A stretch of 64,000 nt of DNA from Streptomyces sp. CB03234 (GCF_001905885.1 NZ_LIYH01000004.1:620001-684000), one strand, 5' to 3'; shown: positions 33,278 through 42,608, numbered from the stretch's first letter. Program-made: numbers and translations. The notes: generated from the letters alone by a model not told the origin.

Positions 33278-34288
33278 ATGGTCACCCTTGCCGACGTCGC
33301 TCAGCATGCCGGAGTCTCCGCCAGCACGGTGAGCTACGTCCTCAGCGGCAAGCGGTCCATCTCCGCCTCCACCCGCGAACGCGTCCAGCGCAGCATCGAA
33401 CAGCTCGGCTACCACCCCAACGCCGGCGCCCGCGCCCTCGCCAGCAGCCGGTCCAACATCATCGCCCTGATGATCCCGCTCCGCACCGACATGTACGTAC
33501 CGGTGATGATGGAGATCGCCATCGCCGTCGCCACCACCGCCCGCGCCCACGGCTACGACGTCCTGCTGCTGACCGGCGAGGAGGGCCCCGCCGCCGTACG
33601 CCGCATCGAGGGCAGCGCGCTCGCCGACGCGATGATCCTGATGGACGTGGAGCTGGACGACGACCGGCTCCCGCTGCTGCGCGAGGCCGCCCGGCCCGGC
33701 GTCCTCATCGGCCTGCCCGCCGACACCACCGGACTGAGCTGCGTCGACCTGGACTTCGAGGCCGCCGGCGCGCTGTGCGCCGAACACCTGGCCTCCCTCG
33801 GCCACCGCGAGATCGCCGTCATCGGCGAGGCCCCCGCCGTCTACGAACGCCACACCGGCTTCGCCGAACGTACCCTCGCCGGCCTCCGCGACCGCAGCCA
33901 CGACCTGGGCCTCCGCCTCCTGCACCGCCCCTGCGAGGGCAGTTACGCGGCCGTCGCCGCCACCCTCGCCCGCGTCCACGACGAACGACCGGCCACCACC
34001 GCCTTCGTCGTCCAGAACGAGGCCGCCACCGACCCGCTCCTCGCCCTGCTCCGCCAGCAGCGCCGCGCCGTTCCCGAGGACGTCTCGGTGATGGCCATCT
34101 GCCCGGACCAGGTCGCCGCGCACGCCTCCGTACCGCTCACCTCGGTCGCCGTACCTGCGCAGAAGATGGGGCAGTACGCCGTCCAGCAGGTCGTCGCCAA
34201 GCTGGAGGGGCGCGGCACCGACGAAGTCGTCCTGCTCCCACCGGAGCTGACCGTCCGCGACAGCACGGGCCCCCTCAGCGCACGCTGA
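33278..34288 (+). CDS. LacI-family transcriptional regulator
   Basis: 336-aa sugar-responsive repressor. The N-terminal helix-turn-helix and hinge read TLADVAQHAGVSASTVSYVL, then SISASTRERVQRSIEQLGYHPN and ARALASSRSNIIALMIPL. The periplasmic-binding-protein-like effector domain has two lobes. GGAGAG is 4 bp before ATG 33278. Two perfect palindromes stand before it and two more 9 kb away in front of the importer operon and the GH3 gene, so it should control all of them. The inducer is probably a sugar from GH42/GH95/GH3 action. Its end overlaps the convergent GH95 gene by 14 bp. Confidence 0.93.
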   Translation: MVTLADVAQHAGVSASTVSYVLSGKRSISASTRERVQRSIEQLGYHPNAGARALASSRSNIIALMIPLRTDMYVPVMMEIAIAVATTARAHGYDVLLLTGEEGPAAVRRIEGSALADAMILMDVELDDDRLPLLREAARPGVLIGLPADTTGLSCVDLDFEAAGALCAEHLASLGHREIAVIGEAPAVYERHTGFAERTLAGLRDRSHDLGLRLLHRPCEGSYAAVAATLARVHDERPATTAFVVQNEAATDPLLALLRQQRRAVPEDVSVMAICPDQVAAHASVPLTSVAVPAQKMGQYAVQQVVAKLEGRGTDEVVLLPPELTVRDSTGPLSAR

Positions 34289-36485
34289 ACCGCAGGACGC
34301 GCTCCTCGCCGCCCACCAGGGTGAGCGCCTCCGCGCCGTCGGGCCTCCTCAGATCGATCCGCGCCGTACGGGACGGCCGGATCGTCGCCGTGCACGTCCC
34401 CTCGCCCCACACCAGGTCCACCTCGGCGCCGAAGCCGGTGCGGATGCCGCGCAGCTCGCCCGCGCGATGGGCGGCGGGCAGCGCGGGCAGCAGGACGAGC
34501 CGGTCCGGCGTGGACTGGACGAGCATCTCGACCAGCAGCGCGGGCAGGGCGTGCGCGGCGTCGGCGTTGTAGACGTCCCGCCCCGGGTAGTGCGCGCTCA
34601 TCAGCGAGACGTGGAAGAAGTCGCCGCCCAGGACCCGGCCGAGAGCGGCCGCCGCCCGCTCCCCGTCCCGCAGCCGCGCGGCGACCAGCGCGTGGTGGAG
34701 GTGACCGTGGGCGGAGTCGTTCTCGGCGCCGCGCAGCTCCAGCGCCCGGTGCGCGGCGCGGGCGAGCCCCGGGGTGTCGTACGGGTTGATCTCGCCGAGC
34801 GGCCACACCGGGTACAGGTGGCTGAGGTGGCGGTGGACATAACGGTCGCCCAGGCCCGGCCACGCCCACTCGGCGAGCGCGCCGTCCTCGTTGATCCGGT
34901 AGCCGGGCAGCCGGCCGGCGAGGGCGCGCAGCCGTGACGCGTGCGCCGGGTGGTGGTCCGCCGCCGTGGTAAGGGCGTGGCGGGCGGCCGCGATGTCCAT
35001 CGTCGCGTTGAGCGCGCCCCAGCTTCCGCCCACGGGCCGGTTCTCCGGGGAGTACGAGGGCACGATCACGAGCCGCCCGTCGGGGCCGGTGCGGGTAAGG
35101 AAGTCCTCGTAGAACAGGGCCACTTCGGCGAGGGCGTCCGTCAGGCGGGCATCGGTGACGCCGGTCGTCCCGGCGGCCTCCAGCAGCGGGTGCAGCAGCC
35201 AGCCCGCGCCCGCCGTCCACAGGTGCAGCGGGTAGGCGCGCTGGAAGTGGTACGTGTGCCCCGACACGCCGTCCGTGTGGGACGGCGCCACCACGCCCCG
35301 GGCGCCGAAGATCACCCGGGCGTTGTCCCGCCAGTCCGCCAACTGCCCGTACACCAGGGCGGAGTGGGCCTCGGTGACCTCCGGGAGGGCGGCGGCCGCC
35401 GCCGACGCCACCTGGAGGTTGAGGTTGGCGTTGGTGGTGAACGCCCCGGACCACGCGGTGTTCCAGTCGCCGGTCCACAGGCCCACCAGGCGGGGCGGCA
35501 GCATGCCGCTCGCCGACAGCAGGTGGTAGCGGCCCGCCGCGAAGAGCCGCTCCACCAGGGCCGGGCTCGTGGCCTTCGAGAGCAGCTCGCCGCCGGGCAG
35601 CGCACGGTCGGCGGGGCTGCCGCCCAGATCCAGCACGACCCGCTCGTACGCGGTGCGGTGCAGCCGCTCGTGCCGGGCGAGCAGCCGCGCGTACGCGTCC
35701 AGGGGCGCCTCCGCTCCGGCCGTCAGGGCGCGCAGGGACGCCGCCTCGGCCGGGACGTCCAGGTCACCGGTGTGGCGGCGCACCCGCGTCAGCAGCAACA
35801 GGCCCTCCGCCCCCTCCACCTCGATGCCGCCCGGGCCGACCGAGGTGCGGCCACCCGCGACGACCGCCCGGGTCACGCCCGTGTACGACAGGTCGCTGCC
35901 GGGGTAGCGGGCCCGCAGGGTGAGGAGCGCGCCGTCCGAGGACAGGACGGTGCCCCGCCCCACCGCCAGGGCGCCCGGGGCCCCCGGCAGCCGGGGGTCG
36001 AGGGTGACCGTGGCGGTGACGGGGCCCCCGCCCACGTACTGGACGATCACGTCGTCGGCGCGGGAGACGAACACCTCGCTGGTGCGGCCGGTGCGGACGG
36101 ACCGCACCACACCGGTCGCGAACTCGACCGAGCGGCGGCAGCCGCCCGTACCGGGGCCGTCCCGCCGTACTCGTACCTGGAACGCCGGATGGAAGGCGCC
36201 CACCCAGCGCAGCTCCCGCCCGTCCGTGAACCGTTCGGCGGCCTCCGAGTCACCCGCCAGCAACCGGTCCTGGAGCCCTGGCAGTTCGGCGGCGAGCCGG
36301 GGCGGGGCGGTGTCCTCCACCGGCCGCACCAGCGCGTGGTGGTTGACGACCACCCGCTCGTCGTCCGGATCGCCGAACACCATGGCGCCGTGCCGGCCGT
36401 TGCCGCTCAGGAAGGCGTCCTCCCAGCGTGCCGCCGGCCGGGGCTCCCACGTGCCGTGCACCGGGCCGCTCACCGGGCCCCTCAC
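34275..36485 (-). CDS. GH95-family glycosidase (alpha-L-fucosidase/galactosidase type)
   Basis: 736-aa cytosolic enzyme (no signal peptide). The N-terminal beta-domain starts WEDAFLSGNGRHGAMVFG with the GH95 phrase NHHALVRP. The (alpha/alpha)6 barrel carries GLWTGDWNTAWSGAFTTNANLNLQ (substrate Asn pair), PSYSPENRPVGGSWGALNATMD with the acid Glu, and HRHLSHLYPVWP plus ENDSAHGHLHHAL near the end. GH95 enzymes cleave alpha-1,2-L-fucose or alpha-L-galactose from xyloglucan or glycan oligosaccharides; which one cannot be decided here. The GTG start overlaps the GH42 stop by GTGA: last gene of the importer operon. Confidence 0.88.
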   Translation of the reverse strand: MRGPVSGPVHGTWEPRPAARWEDAFLSGNGRHGAMVFGDPDDERVVVNHHALVRPVEDTAPPRLAAELPGLQDRLLAGDSEAAERFTDGRELRWVGAFHPAFQVRVRRDGPGTGGCRRSVEFATGVVRSVRTGRTSEVFVSRADDVIVQYVGGGPVTATVTLDPRLPGAPGALAVGRGTVLSSDGALLTLRARYPGSDLSYTGVTRAVVAGGRTSVGPGGIEVEGAEGLLLLTRVRRHTGDLDVPAEAASLRALTAGAEAPLDAYARLLARHERLHRTAYERVVLDLGGSPADRALPGGELLSKATSPALVERLFAAGRYHLLSASGMLPPRLVGLWTGDWNTAWSGAFTTNANLNLQVASAAAAALPEVTEAHSALVYGQLADWRDNARVIFGARGVVAPSHTDGVSGHTYHFQRAYPLHLWTAGAGWLLHPLLEAAGTTGVTDARLTDALAEVALFYEDFLTRTGPDGRLVIVPSYSPENRPVGGSWGALNATMDIAAARHALTTAADHHPAHASRLRALAGRLPGYRINEDGALAEWAWPGLGDRYVHRHLSHLYPVWPLGEINPYDTPGLARAAHRALELRGAENDSAHGHLHHALVAARLRDGERAAAALGRVLGGDFFHVSLMSAHYPGRDVYNADAAHALPALLVEMLVQSTPDRLVLLPALPAAHRAGELRGIRTGFGAEVDLVWGEGTCTATIRPSRTARIDLRRPDGAEALTLVGGEERVLRFSVR

Positions 36486-38458
36486 CGACCGGTCTCCCGC
36501 AGCACCGCCACCCCGTACCGCTCCAGAGCGACCGCCCCGCGCACCTCCGCGCCGGTCAGCACCTCGCGGTACGCACCCGGCACGCCCACCCTGACCGGCT
36601 CCCGCCCATGGTTGAGGACGAACAGCAGCTCGCCGCGCCGCACCGCCTCCACGCCCGCCGGCAGCCCGTCCAGGACCGGCCGTACGCCCGCCTCCCCGGC
36701 CACCCGGGCGAGCAGGTCGCGCAGCGCCGGCGGCACCGGCAGCGTCGACACGTACCAGGCCCGGCCATGGCGCAGCACCGCCGGGAGCCCGTCGAGCTCC
36801 CCGCCCCGGTACGCGGAGACCACCTCCCCGCCGTCCGCCGCCAGCTCCTCCGACCACAGGGTGCCGTCGAAGCCGTCGCACCCGACGGTCTCACCCGCCT
36901 CCAGCGGCCACCACTCGTGCACCGTGCCGATGCCGAACAGCGCCCGCAGCCGCGCGTCCATGCCGCCCTCGCGCACCCGGTCGTCCCCGTCGGCGACCCC
37001 CGTCAGGAAGCCGGACACCAGGGTGCCGCCGCCGCGTACGTACGCCACCAGGTTGTCGATCGCCCGGTCGGTGAGCAGGTACAGGTGCGGGGCGACGACC
37101 ATCCGGTAGCCGGTCAGGTCGTGCTCGGGGTGGGCGAAACCGGTGGCGAGGTGTGCCTCCCACAGGGCGCGGTGCCAGGCCCGTACGACGTCCTCGTAGG
37201 CGACCTCGGTGGACAGCCGGCCGTCCTGCCGCCCCGCCCACCACGAGTCCCAGTCGTGCAGGACGGCGACCTCGGCGGTGGTGCGCGTGCCCGCCACCGC
37301 GGGGGCCAGCACGGCGAGTTCGGCCCCGATCCGCTTGACCTCCTGGAACGTACGGCCCCGCTCGCCCGCGTGCGACACCATCCCCGAGTGGAACTTCTCC
37401 GCGCCCTGGCGGGACTGGCGCCACTGGAAGTAGCAGATGGCGTCCGCCCCGTGGGCGACGGACTGCAGGGACAGCAGCCGGTTCAGGCCGCGCGGCCTGG
37501 GGTGGTTCACCCCCCGCCAGTTGACCGGGCCCGCCGCCTGCTCCATCACCATCCACGGGCCGCCGCCCGCCTGCGAGCGGGTCATGTCGCCGATCATCGC
37601 GTTGTACTGGCCGCCCAGCGGGTCCTTCGGATCGGGGTAGACGTCGACCGACACCACGTCCTCCCGGCCCGCCCACGCCCACCCGTCCTGCCCGGACCAC
37701 AGCGGCATGAAGTTCGTCGTCACCGGGATGTGCGGGGAGTGCCCGGCGACGATGTCGCGCTCCGCGACGTAACACTCCATCAGCGCGTCCGACGTGAACC
37801 GCGCGAAGTCCAGCGTATGGGCGGGGTTGCGCAGGTACTGGGCGCGGCGCGGCGGGATGATCTCGTCCCAGGTGTCGTAGCGCTGGCTCCAGAAGGCCGT
37901 GCCCCACGCCTCGTTGAGGGCGTCGAGGGTGCCGTGGCGGGCGCGCAGCCAGCGCCGGAAGTGGCGGGCGGTCTCGTCGCACCAGCAGTGCGTGCAGTAC
38001 TCGTTGTTGATGTGCCACAGGGTGAGCGCCGAGTGCGCCCCGTACCGCCGCGCCAGGTCCTCGGTGATGGCGGCGGCGTACGAGCGGTAGGTGGGGGAGC
38101 TGGGGCAGAAGTGCTGGCGCGAGCCCCACCACACGGTCCGCCCGTTCTCGTCGCGCGGCAGCGTCTCGGGGTGGCGGGCGCCCATCCAGGGCGGGGGAGA
38201 GGCGGTCGGGGTGGCGAGGACGACCCCGATGCCGTGCGCGTGCAGCAGGTCCATCAGCCGGTCGAGCCACCCGAAGTCACGGGCGCCGGGGCGCGGTTCG
38301 AGCCGGGACCAGGAGAAGACGCCGAGCGTGACGGAGTTGACGCCGGCGTCCCGCATCAGCCGGACGTCGTCCTGCCAGGTCTCCTCCGGCCACTGCTCGG
38401 GGTTGTAGTCGCCGCCGAACAGCAGCCGGCCGCGGGTGGTGTCGTCGAGCGAGGGCAT
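36482..38458 (-). CDS. GH42 beta-galactosidase-like glycosidase
   Basis: 658-aa cytosolic GH42 enzyme. Start LLFGGDYNPEQWPEETWQDD, SWSRLEPRPG, acid/base Glu153 in WHINNEY, Cys residues of the zinc cluster (YCTHCWC), nucleophile Glu306 in WMVMEQAAG, then the trimerisation and small C-terminal beta-domains. Substrates are beta-galactosides, or alpha-L-arabinopyranosides in some members. Located 39 bp after the permease gene and overlapping GH95 by 4 bp, it likely trims oligosaccharides brought in by the adjacent importer after GH95 removes a fucosyl cap. Confidence 0.95.
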   Translation of the reverse strand: MPSLDDTTRGRLLFGGDYNPEQWPEETWQDDVRLMRDAGVNSVTLGVFSWSRLEPRPGARDFGWLDRLMDLLHAHGIGVVLATPTASPPPWMGARHPETLPRDENGRTVWWGSRQHFCPSSPTYRSYAAAITEDLARRYGAHSALTLWHINNEYCTHCWCDETARHFRRWLRARHGTLDALNEAWGTAFWSQRYDTWDEIIPPRRAQYLRNPAHTLDFARFTSDALMECYVAERDIVAGHSPHIPVTTNFMPLWSGQDGWAWAGREDVVSVDVYPDPKDPLGGQYNAMIGDMTRSQAGGGPWMVMEQAAGPVNWRGVNHPRPRGLNRLLSLQSVAHGADAICYFQWRQSRQGAEKFHSGMVSHAGERGRTFQEVKRIGAELAVLAPAVAGTRTTAEVAVLHDWDSWWAGRQDGRLSTEVAYEDVVRAWHRALWEAHLATGFAHPEHDLTGYRMVVAPHLYLLTDRAIDNLVAYVRGGGTLVSGFLTGVADGDDRVREGGMDARLRALFGIGTVHEWWPLEAGETVGCDGFDGTLWSEELAADGGEVVSAYRGGELDGLPAVLRHGRAWYVSTLPVPPALRDLLARVAGEAGVRPVLDGLPAGVEAVRRGELLFVLNHGREPVRVGVPGAYREVLTGAEVRGAVALERYGVAVLRETGR

Positions 38459-38497
38459 CGGGCGGGGTCTCCAAACGGGTTCGGCGGGGGCCGGGGC

Positions 38498-39409
38498 TCA
38501 GCCCTTGACGGCGCCGGTGAGCATGCCCTTCCTGAAGTGCTTCTGGACGAAGGGCGACGCGATCGCGACCGGCACCAGGGCCAGCACCATGACCGCCATC
38601 TGCACGGACAGCGGCGACAGTTGATTGGTCTTGATCATCTGCCCGAGCCCGGTGGGGGGTTCCTGCTTCTGCACGATCTGGATCATGACGTTCTGCAGCG
38701 GCATCATGTCCTGGTCGGTGAGGTAGATGGAGGCGTTGAACCACGCGCTCCAGTACCCGACGGCGTAGAACAGCGAGATCACCGCCAGCACCGCCCGGGA
38801 CAGCGGCATGACGATCCGCCACAGGATCCGCACGTCGCCCGCCCCGTCGATCCGGGCGCTGTCGATCAGTTCCGGCGAGATGTTCATGAAGAACGCCCGC
38901 AGCACCAGGATGTTGAAGACGCTCACCGCGCTCGGCAGGATCAGCGCCAGATAGGTGTCGGTCAGTCCCAGCGCCTGCACCAGCAGATACGTCGGGATCA
39001 GTCCCGCGCCGAAGAACATCGTCGCCAGCAGGGTCATCAGCACCCAGCGGTGTCCGAGCGACCCGGGGCGCGACAGACCGTACGCGCACAGCACCGACAC
39101 CGTCATGCTGAACAGCGTGCCCACGGCGGTGACACCGAGGCTGACCAGCGCCGCCCGCTGCACCTGGCCCCCGCCCAGCAGCTCCTGGTAGGCGACGAAC
39201 GTGATGTCCCTCGGGATCACGACCAGGCCCCCGGCCCGGCTGATGGTCCGCGGCGTGGACAGGCTGGTGACGATCACGATCCACAGCGGGAAGAGGACCG
39301 CGAGGCACGCGCCGGCCAGCACGATGCCCTTGCCCGCCAGGCCCGTCCTGCTCGGCGGCTCCTCCCACACCGGCCGGGGCGGCGCGGCCCACCGGCTCAC
39401 CGTACTCAC
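38498..39409 (-). CDS. ABC sugar importer permease (second, YtcP/AraQ-like)
   Basis: 303-aa inner-membrane protein with six helices. The EAA-type loop is SPELIDSARIDGAGDVRILWRIVMPLS, the ATPase contact. The C-terminal phrase FVQKHFRKGMLTGAVKG is the family end signature. It pairs with the permease encoded just upstream; the GTG start overlaps that gene's stop (GTGA). No ATPase is in the operon, as is usual for Streptomyces carbohydrate importers that share the MsiK ATPase. Confidence 0.93.
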   Translation of the reverse strand: MSTVSRWAAPPRPVWEEPPSRTGLAGKGIVLAGACLAVLFPLWIVIVTSLSTPRTISRAGGLVVIPRDITFVAYQELLGGGQVQRAALVSLGVTAVGTLFSMTVSVLCAYGLSRPGSLGHRWVLMTLLATMFFGAGLIPTYLLVQALGLTDTYLALILPSAVSVFNILVLRAFFMNISPELIDSARIDGAGDVRILWRIVMPLSRAVLAVISLFYAVGYWSAWFNASIYLTDQDMMPLQNVMIQIVQKQEPPTGLGQMIKTNQLSPLSVQMAVMVLALVPVAIASPFVQKHFRKGMLTGAVKG

Positions 39410-40509
39410 TTCCGGTACACCCCCTGCTCGCCCATGAGATGGGCGACCTTGTTGGCCGCCAGGACCAGCCCCAGCCCGACGACACCCTTGATGAGGCCCG
39501 CGGCCGCGGCGTAACTGAAGTCCTGGTTGCGGATGCCGTTCCACCACACGTACGTGTCGAGCACCTCGGCGGCGTCCGGGCCCACCGCCTCACGCTGGAG
39601 CAGCAGTTGCTCGAAGCCCACGGTCAGCGCGTCACCGACCCGCAGCACCAGCAGGAGGGCGATCACCGGACGCAGCGCGGGCAGCGTCACGTGCCACATG
39701 CGCCGCCAGCGCCCGGCCCCGTCCATCGCGGCCGCCTCGTACAGGTCGTTGCTGACGGACGACAGCGCGGCGAGGAAGACGATGATGCCCCAGCCCGCGT
39801 CCTTCCAGACGCCCTCCGCCGTCACCAGGAGCTTGAAGATCCCGGGGTCGGTCATCAGGTCGAAGCCCTCGATGCCGTGCTCCCGCAGCGTCTGGGCGAT
39901 GATGCCCGCGCCGCCGAAGATCTGCTGGAAGACGGTGATGACCAGCACCCAGGAGAAGAAGTGCGGCAGGTACAGGATCGCCTGGGCGACCGCGCGCACC
40001 CGGGGGCGGACGATGCTGTTGATCAGCAGTGCCAGCAGGATGGGCACCGGGAAGAAGAGCACCAGCTGGAGGAAGAACAGCACCAGGGTGTTCTCCACCG
40101 CCCGCCAGAACGCCGAGTCGGCGAAGATCCGCTCGAACTGGGTGAACCCGGTCCACGGGCTCTCCAGCATGGCGATGAAGCCGTTCTCGCTGAGATACGG
40201 GTCGTAGTCCTGGAACGCCACGACATTGCCGAGGATCGGTACGTAGGTGAACACCAGGACCAGCAGCAGCGCGGGTGCGGTCATCAGCAGGAGGGTGCGG
40301 TCCCGCCGCCACCTGAGCCGCCGGCTCGGCTTCCCGGCGGTTCCGCCGCCGCCGCGGCCGTCCGGACCGGGCGGGTTCCCGGCGTCGGGCGCGGGAGCCG
40401 CCGGGCGGGGCGGCACGCCGTCACCGGGCGCGCCCCGCGCACCGCGTGCGTCCGCGGGGTCTTCCCGGGCCGGGCCGGGCGGGCCCGGCACCGTGCTGTG
40501 CTGCGACAC
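39406..40509 (-). CDS. ABC sugar importer permease (first, LplB/YtcO-like)
   Basis: 367-aa permease. A 70-aa Pro/Gly/Arg-rich cytosolic N-terminus precedes six helices. The family phrases YVPILGNVVAFQDYDPY, YLPHFFSWVLVITVFQQIFGG and the EAA loop LYEAAAMDGAGRWRRMWHVTLP match the LplB/YtcO group that imports complex oligosaccharides. It stands 54 bp after the solute-binding protein gene and overlaps the second permease. Confidence 0.93.
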   Translation of the reverse strand: MSQHSTVPGPPGPAREDPADARGARGAPGDGVPPRPAAPAPDAGNPPGPDGRGGGGTAGKPSRRLRWRRDRTLLLMTAPALLLVLVFTYVPILGNVVAFQDYDPYLSENGFIAMLESPWTGFTQFERIFADSAFWRAVENTLVLFFLQLVLFFPVPILLALLINSIVRPRVRAVAQAILYLPHFFSWVLVITVFQQIFGGAGIIAQTLREHGIEGFDLMTDPGIFKLLVTAEGVWKDAGWGIIVFLAALSSVSNDLYEAAAMDGAGRWRRMWHVTLPALRPVIALLLVLRVGDALTVGFEQLLLQREAVGPDAAEVLDTYVWWNGIRNQDFSYAAAAGLIKGVVGLGLVLAANKVAHLMGEQGVYRK

Positions 40510-40563
40510 GGTTTCCCTCCTCGCGTCTGTCTCGCGCGCGACCGGTCGGTTCGCAAAGGCCGG

Positions 40564-42273
40564 TCAGTTCGCAGCGGCCGGGCCGGTCTCGTCGAGCAGC
40601 TTCCGGTACCAGTCGCGCAGCTGGTCGCCGCCCTTGGAGCGCCACTCCGACACGGCCTGCTGGACGTCGCCGATCTTCTTGCGGCCGCGCACGACGTCGT
40701 CCTCCAGCTGCTCGAAGTCGTCCGCCAGGTTGGTCCAGCGGGCGGGCTCGGTGATGGTCAGCCCGTAGAAGGAGGTCTTCCTGGTGAAGGCGCCCATCCG
40801 CTGCTGCCACTCGACCTGGAGCCGGGTGATGTCGGGCCGGTCGGGGTGGGCGATGTAGGCGGCCGGGTCGCCCAGGTAGTCGAAGGCGCCCACGACCTGG
40901 AGGTTGCCGGTGTCGTTCTTGACCGGCAGGCCCTTCTCCAGCGTGTAGTGGGTGCCTTCGACGCCGTAGTCCGTGAGCATGCGCTCCTTGGTGCCGTACG
41001 GCGCCGCGCAGAAGTTCGCGATGGCGAGGACGTCCTTGACGACGGTTTCCGAAGCCTTGTTGCTGACGAAGGTCCAGATGTTCGCCGGCTGGGTGGCGTA
41101 GAGGACCGGGTCGGAGCCGTCGTGTCCGACGATGTCGAAGGCACCCATCCGGAAGCCGGGGTTGCGCGCGGCCTGCTCGACGCTCTTGCTGTACCAGTGG
41201 GAGAGGTCCTGGTTGTAGAGGAGGGCCTGGCCGGCGGTGAAGCGGTTGCCCGGGTCGCCCTGCGTGGAGCCCGCCCTGGCGTCCGGGTGGACGACGCCCG
41301 CCGCGAAGAGCTTGCGCGTCCACTCCAGGGCCTCGAGGTACTCCTCGGTCTCGACGCGGTTGACCAGCTTGCCGTCGACCAGGTTCCACCACAGCGCCTT
41401 GTCGCCGCCGGGCAGGACGCCGAACATGCTGAAGGCGGTCCACTTCATGTCGTCGCAGGCCCACACCTTCGCCCGCGCGTCGGTGGCCTCCTTCGCCCAG
41501 GCGAGGAACGCGTCCGCGCTCTTCGGCACCGGATAGCCCTCCTTCTCGAAGACGTCCTGCCGGTAGAAGGGCGCGATGTTGACGACGTACGAGCCGGGCA
41601 TCGGGATGCCGCGCAGCGCGCCGCCGAAGATGGAGCGCTGCCACGCGTCCGTCGGTACGGCGGCCAGGTTCGGGTACGCCTTGACCTTGTCGCCGGAGAG
41701 GTACGGGCCGAGATCGGCGAACTTGGCACTGACGGCGCTGGGGATCTTGCCGGTGAGGTTCCAGGCGGGCACCACCACCACATCGGGGATGTCGCTGGAG
41801 GCGAGCACCGCTCCGAGTTTCTCGTCGTAGGTGTTGCCGTCCTGGTTCTGCCAGACGGTCCGGACGCCGATGGCCTCGTCCATGGCCCGGTAGTACGCGT
41901 TGTCGCGCTTGGGCGGGCTGCCCCACAGCGGCGCCATGATCCGGACGGTGCTGCCCCGGCCCGCCTTGCGCGGCACCGACGTCTTCAGCCGCTCGGTCGC
42001 GATCGCCGTGGTGTAACCGGCCGAGGAGCCGTTCTTTGACGGGAGGTCGGGTGCGACGACGTGCTGTGCCACGAACGCCGGAAGGATCTTCCTCGCGTCC
42101 TTGCCGGAGGTGGTGCCGTCCCTCTTCGCACGCGGCTCGCCCCCGCAGGCCGCCAGCAGGGGCACCCCGCCGGCCGCCGCGGTCGCGGCGAGGGCCGTGG
42201 AGGCGAGGAAGCGTCGCCGGCCGACGCCGGAGCCCGGGGCGGTGGTCGGTGCGGAGGAGGAGCTCGGCGTCAT
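40564..42273 (-). CDS. Sugar ABC transporter solute-binding lipoprotein (Tat-type)
   Basis: 569-aa extracellular binding protein of the LipO/YtcQ type (large cluster for oligosaccharides). The N-terminus has the twin-arginine motif GRRRFLAST at 18-26 and lipobox LLAAC (Cys43), so it is exported folded and anchored. The mature part has two lobes with WQNQDGNTYDEKLGAVLASSDIPDVVV and W-rich binding regions. GAAGGG is 8 bp before ATG. First gene of the operon; the LacI palindrome at 42376 lies 103 bp upstream. Confidence 0.93.
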   Translation of the reverse strand: MTPSSSSAPTTAPGSGVGRRRFLASTALAATAAAGGVPLLAACGGEPRAKRDGTTSGKDARKILPAFVAQHVVAPDLPSKNGSSAGYTTAIATERLKTSVPRKAGRGSTVRIMAPLWGSPPKRDNAYYRAMDEAIGVRTVWQNQDGNTYDEKLGAVLASSDIPDVVVVPAWNLTGKIPSAVSAKFADLGPYLSGDKVKAYPNLAAVPTDAWQRSIFGGALRGIPMPGSYVVNIAPFYRQDVFEKEGYPVPKSADAFLAWAKEATDARAKVWACDDMKWTAFSMFGVLPGGDKALWWNLVDGKLVNRVETEEYLEALEWTRKLFAAGVVHPDARAGSTQGDPGNRFTAGQALLYNQDLSHWYSKSVEQAARNPGFRMGAFDIVGHDGSDPVLYATQPANIWTFVSNKASETVVKDVLAIANFCAAPYGTKERMLTDYGVEGTHYTLEKGLPVKNDTGNLQVVGAFDYLGDPAAYIAHPDRPDITRLQVEWQQRMGAFTRKTSFYGLTITEPARWTNLADDFEQLEDDVVRGRKKIGDVQQAVSEWRSKGGDQLRDWYRKLLDETGPAAAN

Positions 42274-42375
42274 TGCGTCAACCCTTCATGGCGCGCCAGG
42301 ACACCCGGCGGAGGCCCGCCGGTCGGCTGAGGTGTCGGTGCGGGCGGGAACTGGCCCAACGGAAGCGGCAGTTCG

Positions 42376-42389
42376 TCGAAGCGCTTCGA
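42376..42389. promoter_or_regulatory. LacI operator 3, TCGAAGCGCTTCGA
   Basis: Perfect copy of the palindrome found twice before the LacI gene. It lies 103 bp upstream of the solute-binding protein start and should repress the importer-GH42-GH95 operon. Confidence 0.9.
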
Positions 42390-42546
42390 TATTGCTGCGA
42401 GGTTAAGTGAACCCCTGCGGCCGCACAAGGGTCGATGGCAAGATTGCTCGGACCTGCCCGGGGTGTGCAGGCGCACAACGTGGCTCGGTGGCCGCCGGGT
42501 TGGTGCCGCGCCGTGTCTTGACACCCGCCCTCGGTCGGCCCGAGCA

Positions 42547-42560
42547 TCGAAGCGCTTCGA
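42547..42560. promoter_or_regulatory. LacI operator 4, TCGAAGCGCTTCGA
   Basis: Fourth perfect copy, 49 bp upstream of the GH3 start at GTG 42609. It touches the in-frame ATG at 42561, which argues that this ATG is not the true start. Confidence 0.9.
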
Positions 42561-42608
42561 ATGAGCGTGTTTCCGAACTCCGTAAGAACTCCGCGAGGGG
42601 AACCGCAC

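Larger units (their letters stand above)
42274..42608. other. 335-bp divergent control region (importer operon / GH3)
   Basis: It separates the importer operon (left) from GH3 (right). It holds two copies of the LacI palindrome 171 bp apart, one near each gene, an arrangement that allows looping. AT content is locally higher around 42385-42410 (GATATTGC, GGTTAAGTGA). No other gene is seen. Confidence 0.75.

Noticed and set aside
40542..40573. Direct repeat CCGGTCxGTTCGCA, two copies 18 bp apart
   Set aside because: The second copy falls in the end of the solute-binding gene; the GTTCGC resemblance to the IclR boxes is partial and the step is 18, not 19 bp, inside an operon.
42561..42608. ATG 42561 as the GH3 start
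   Set aside because: It directly abuts LacI operator 4 and has no ribosome site, whereas GTG 42609 has GAGGGG at good spacing and begins at the conserved domain.
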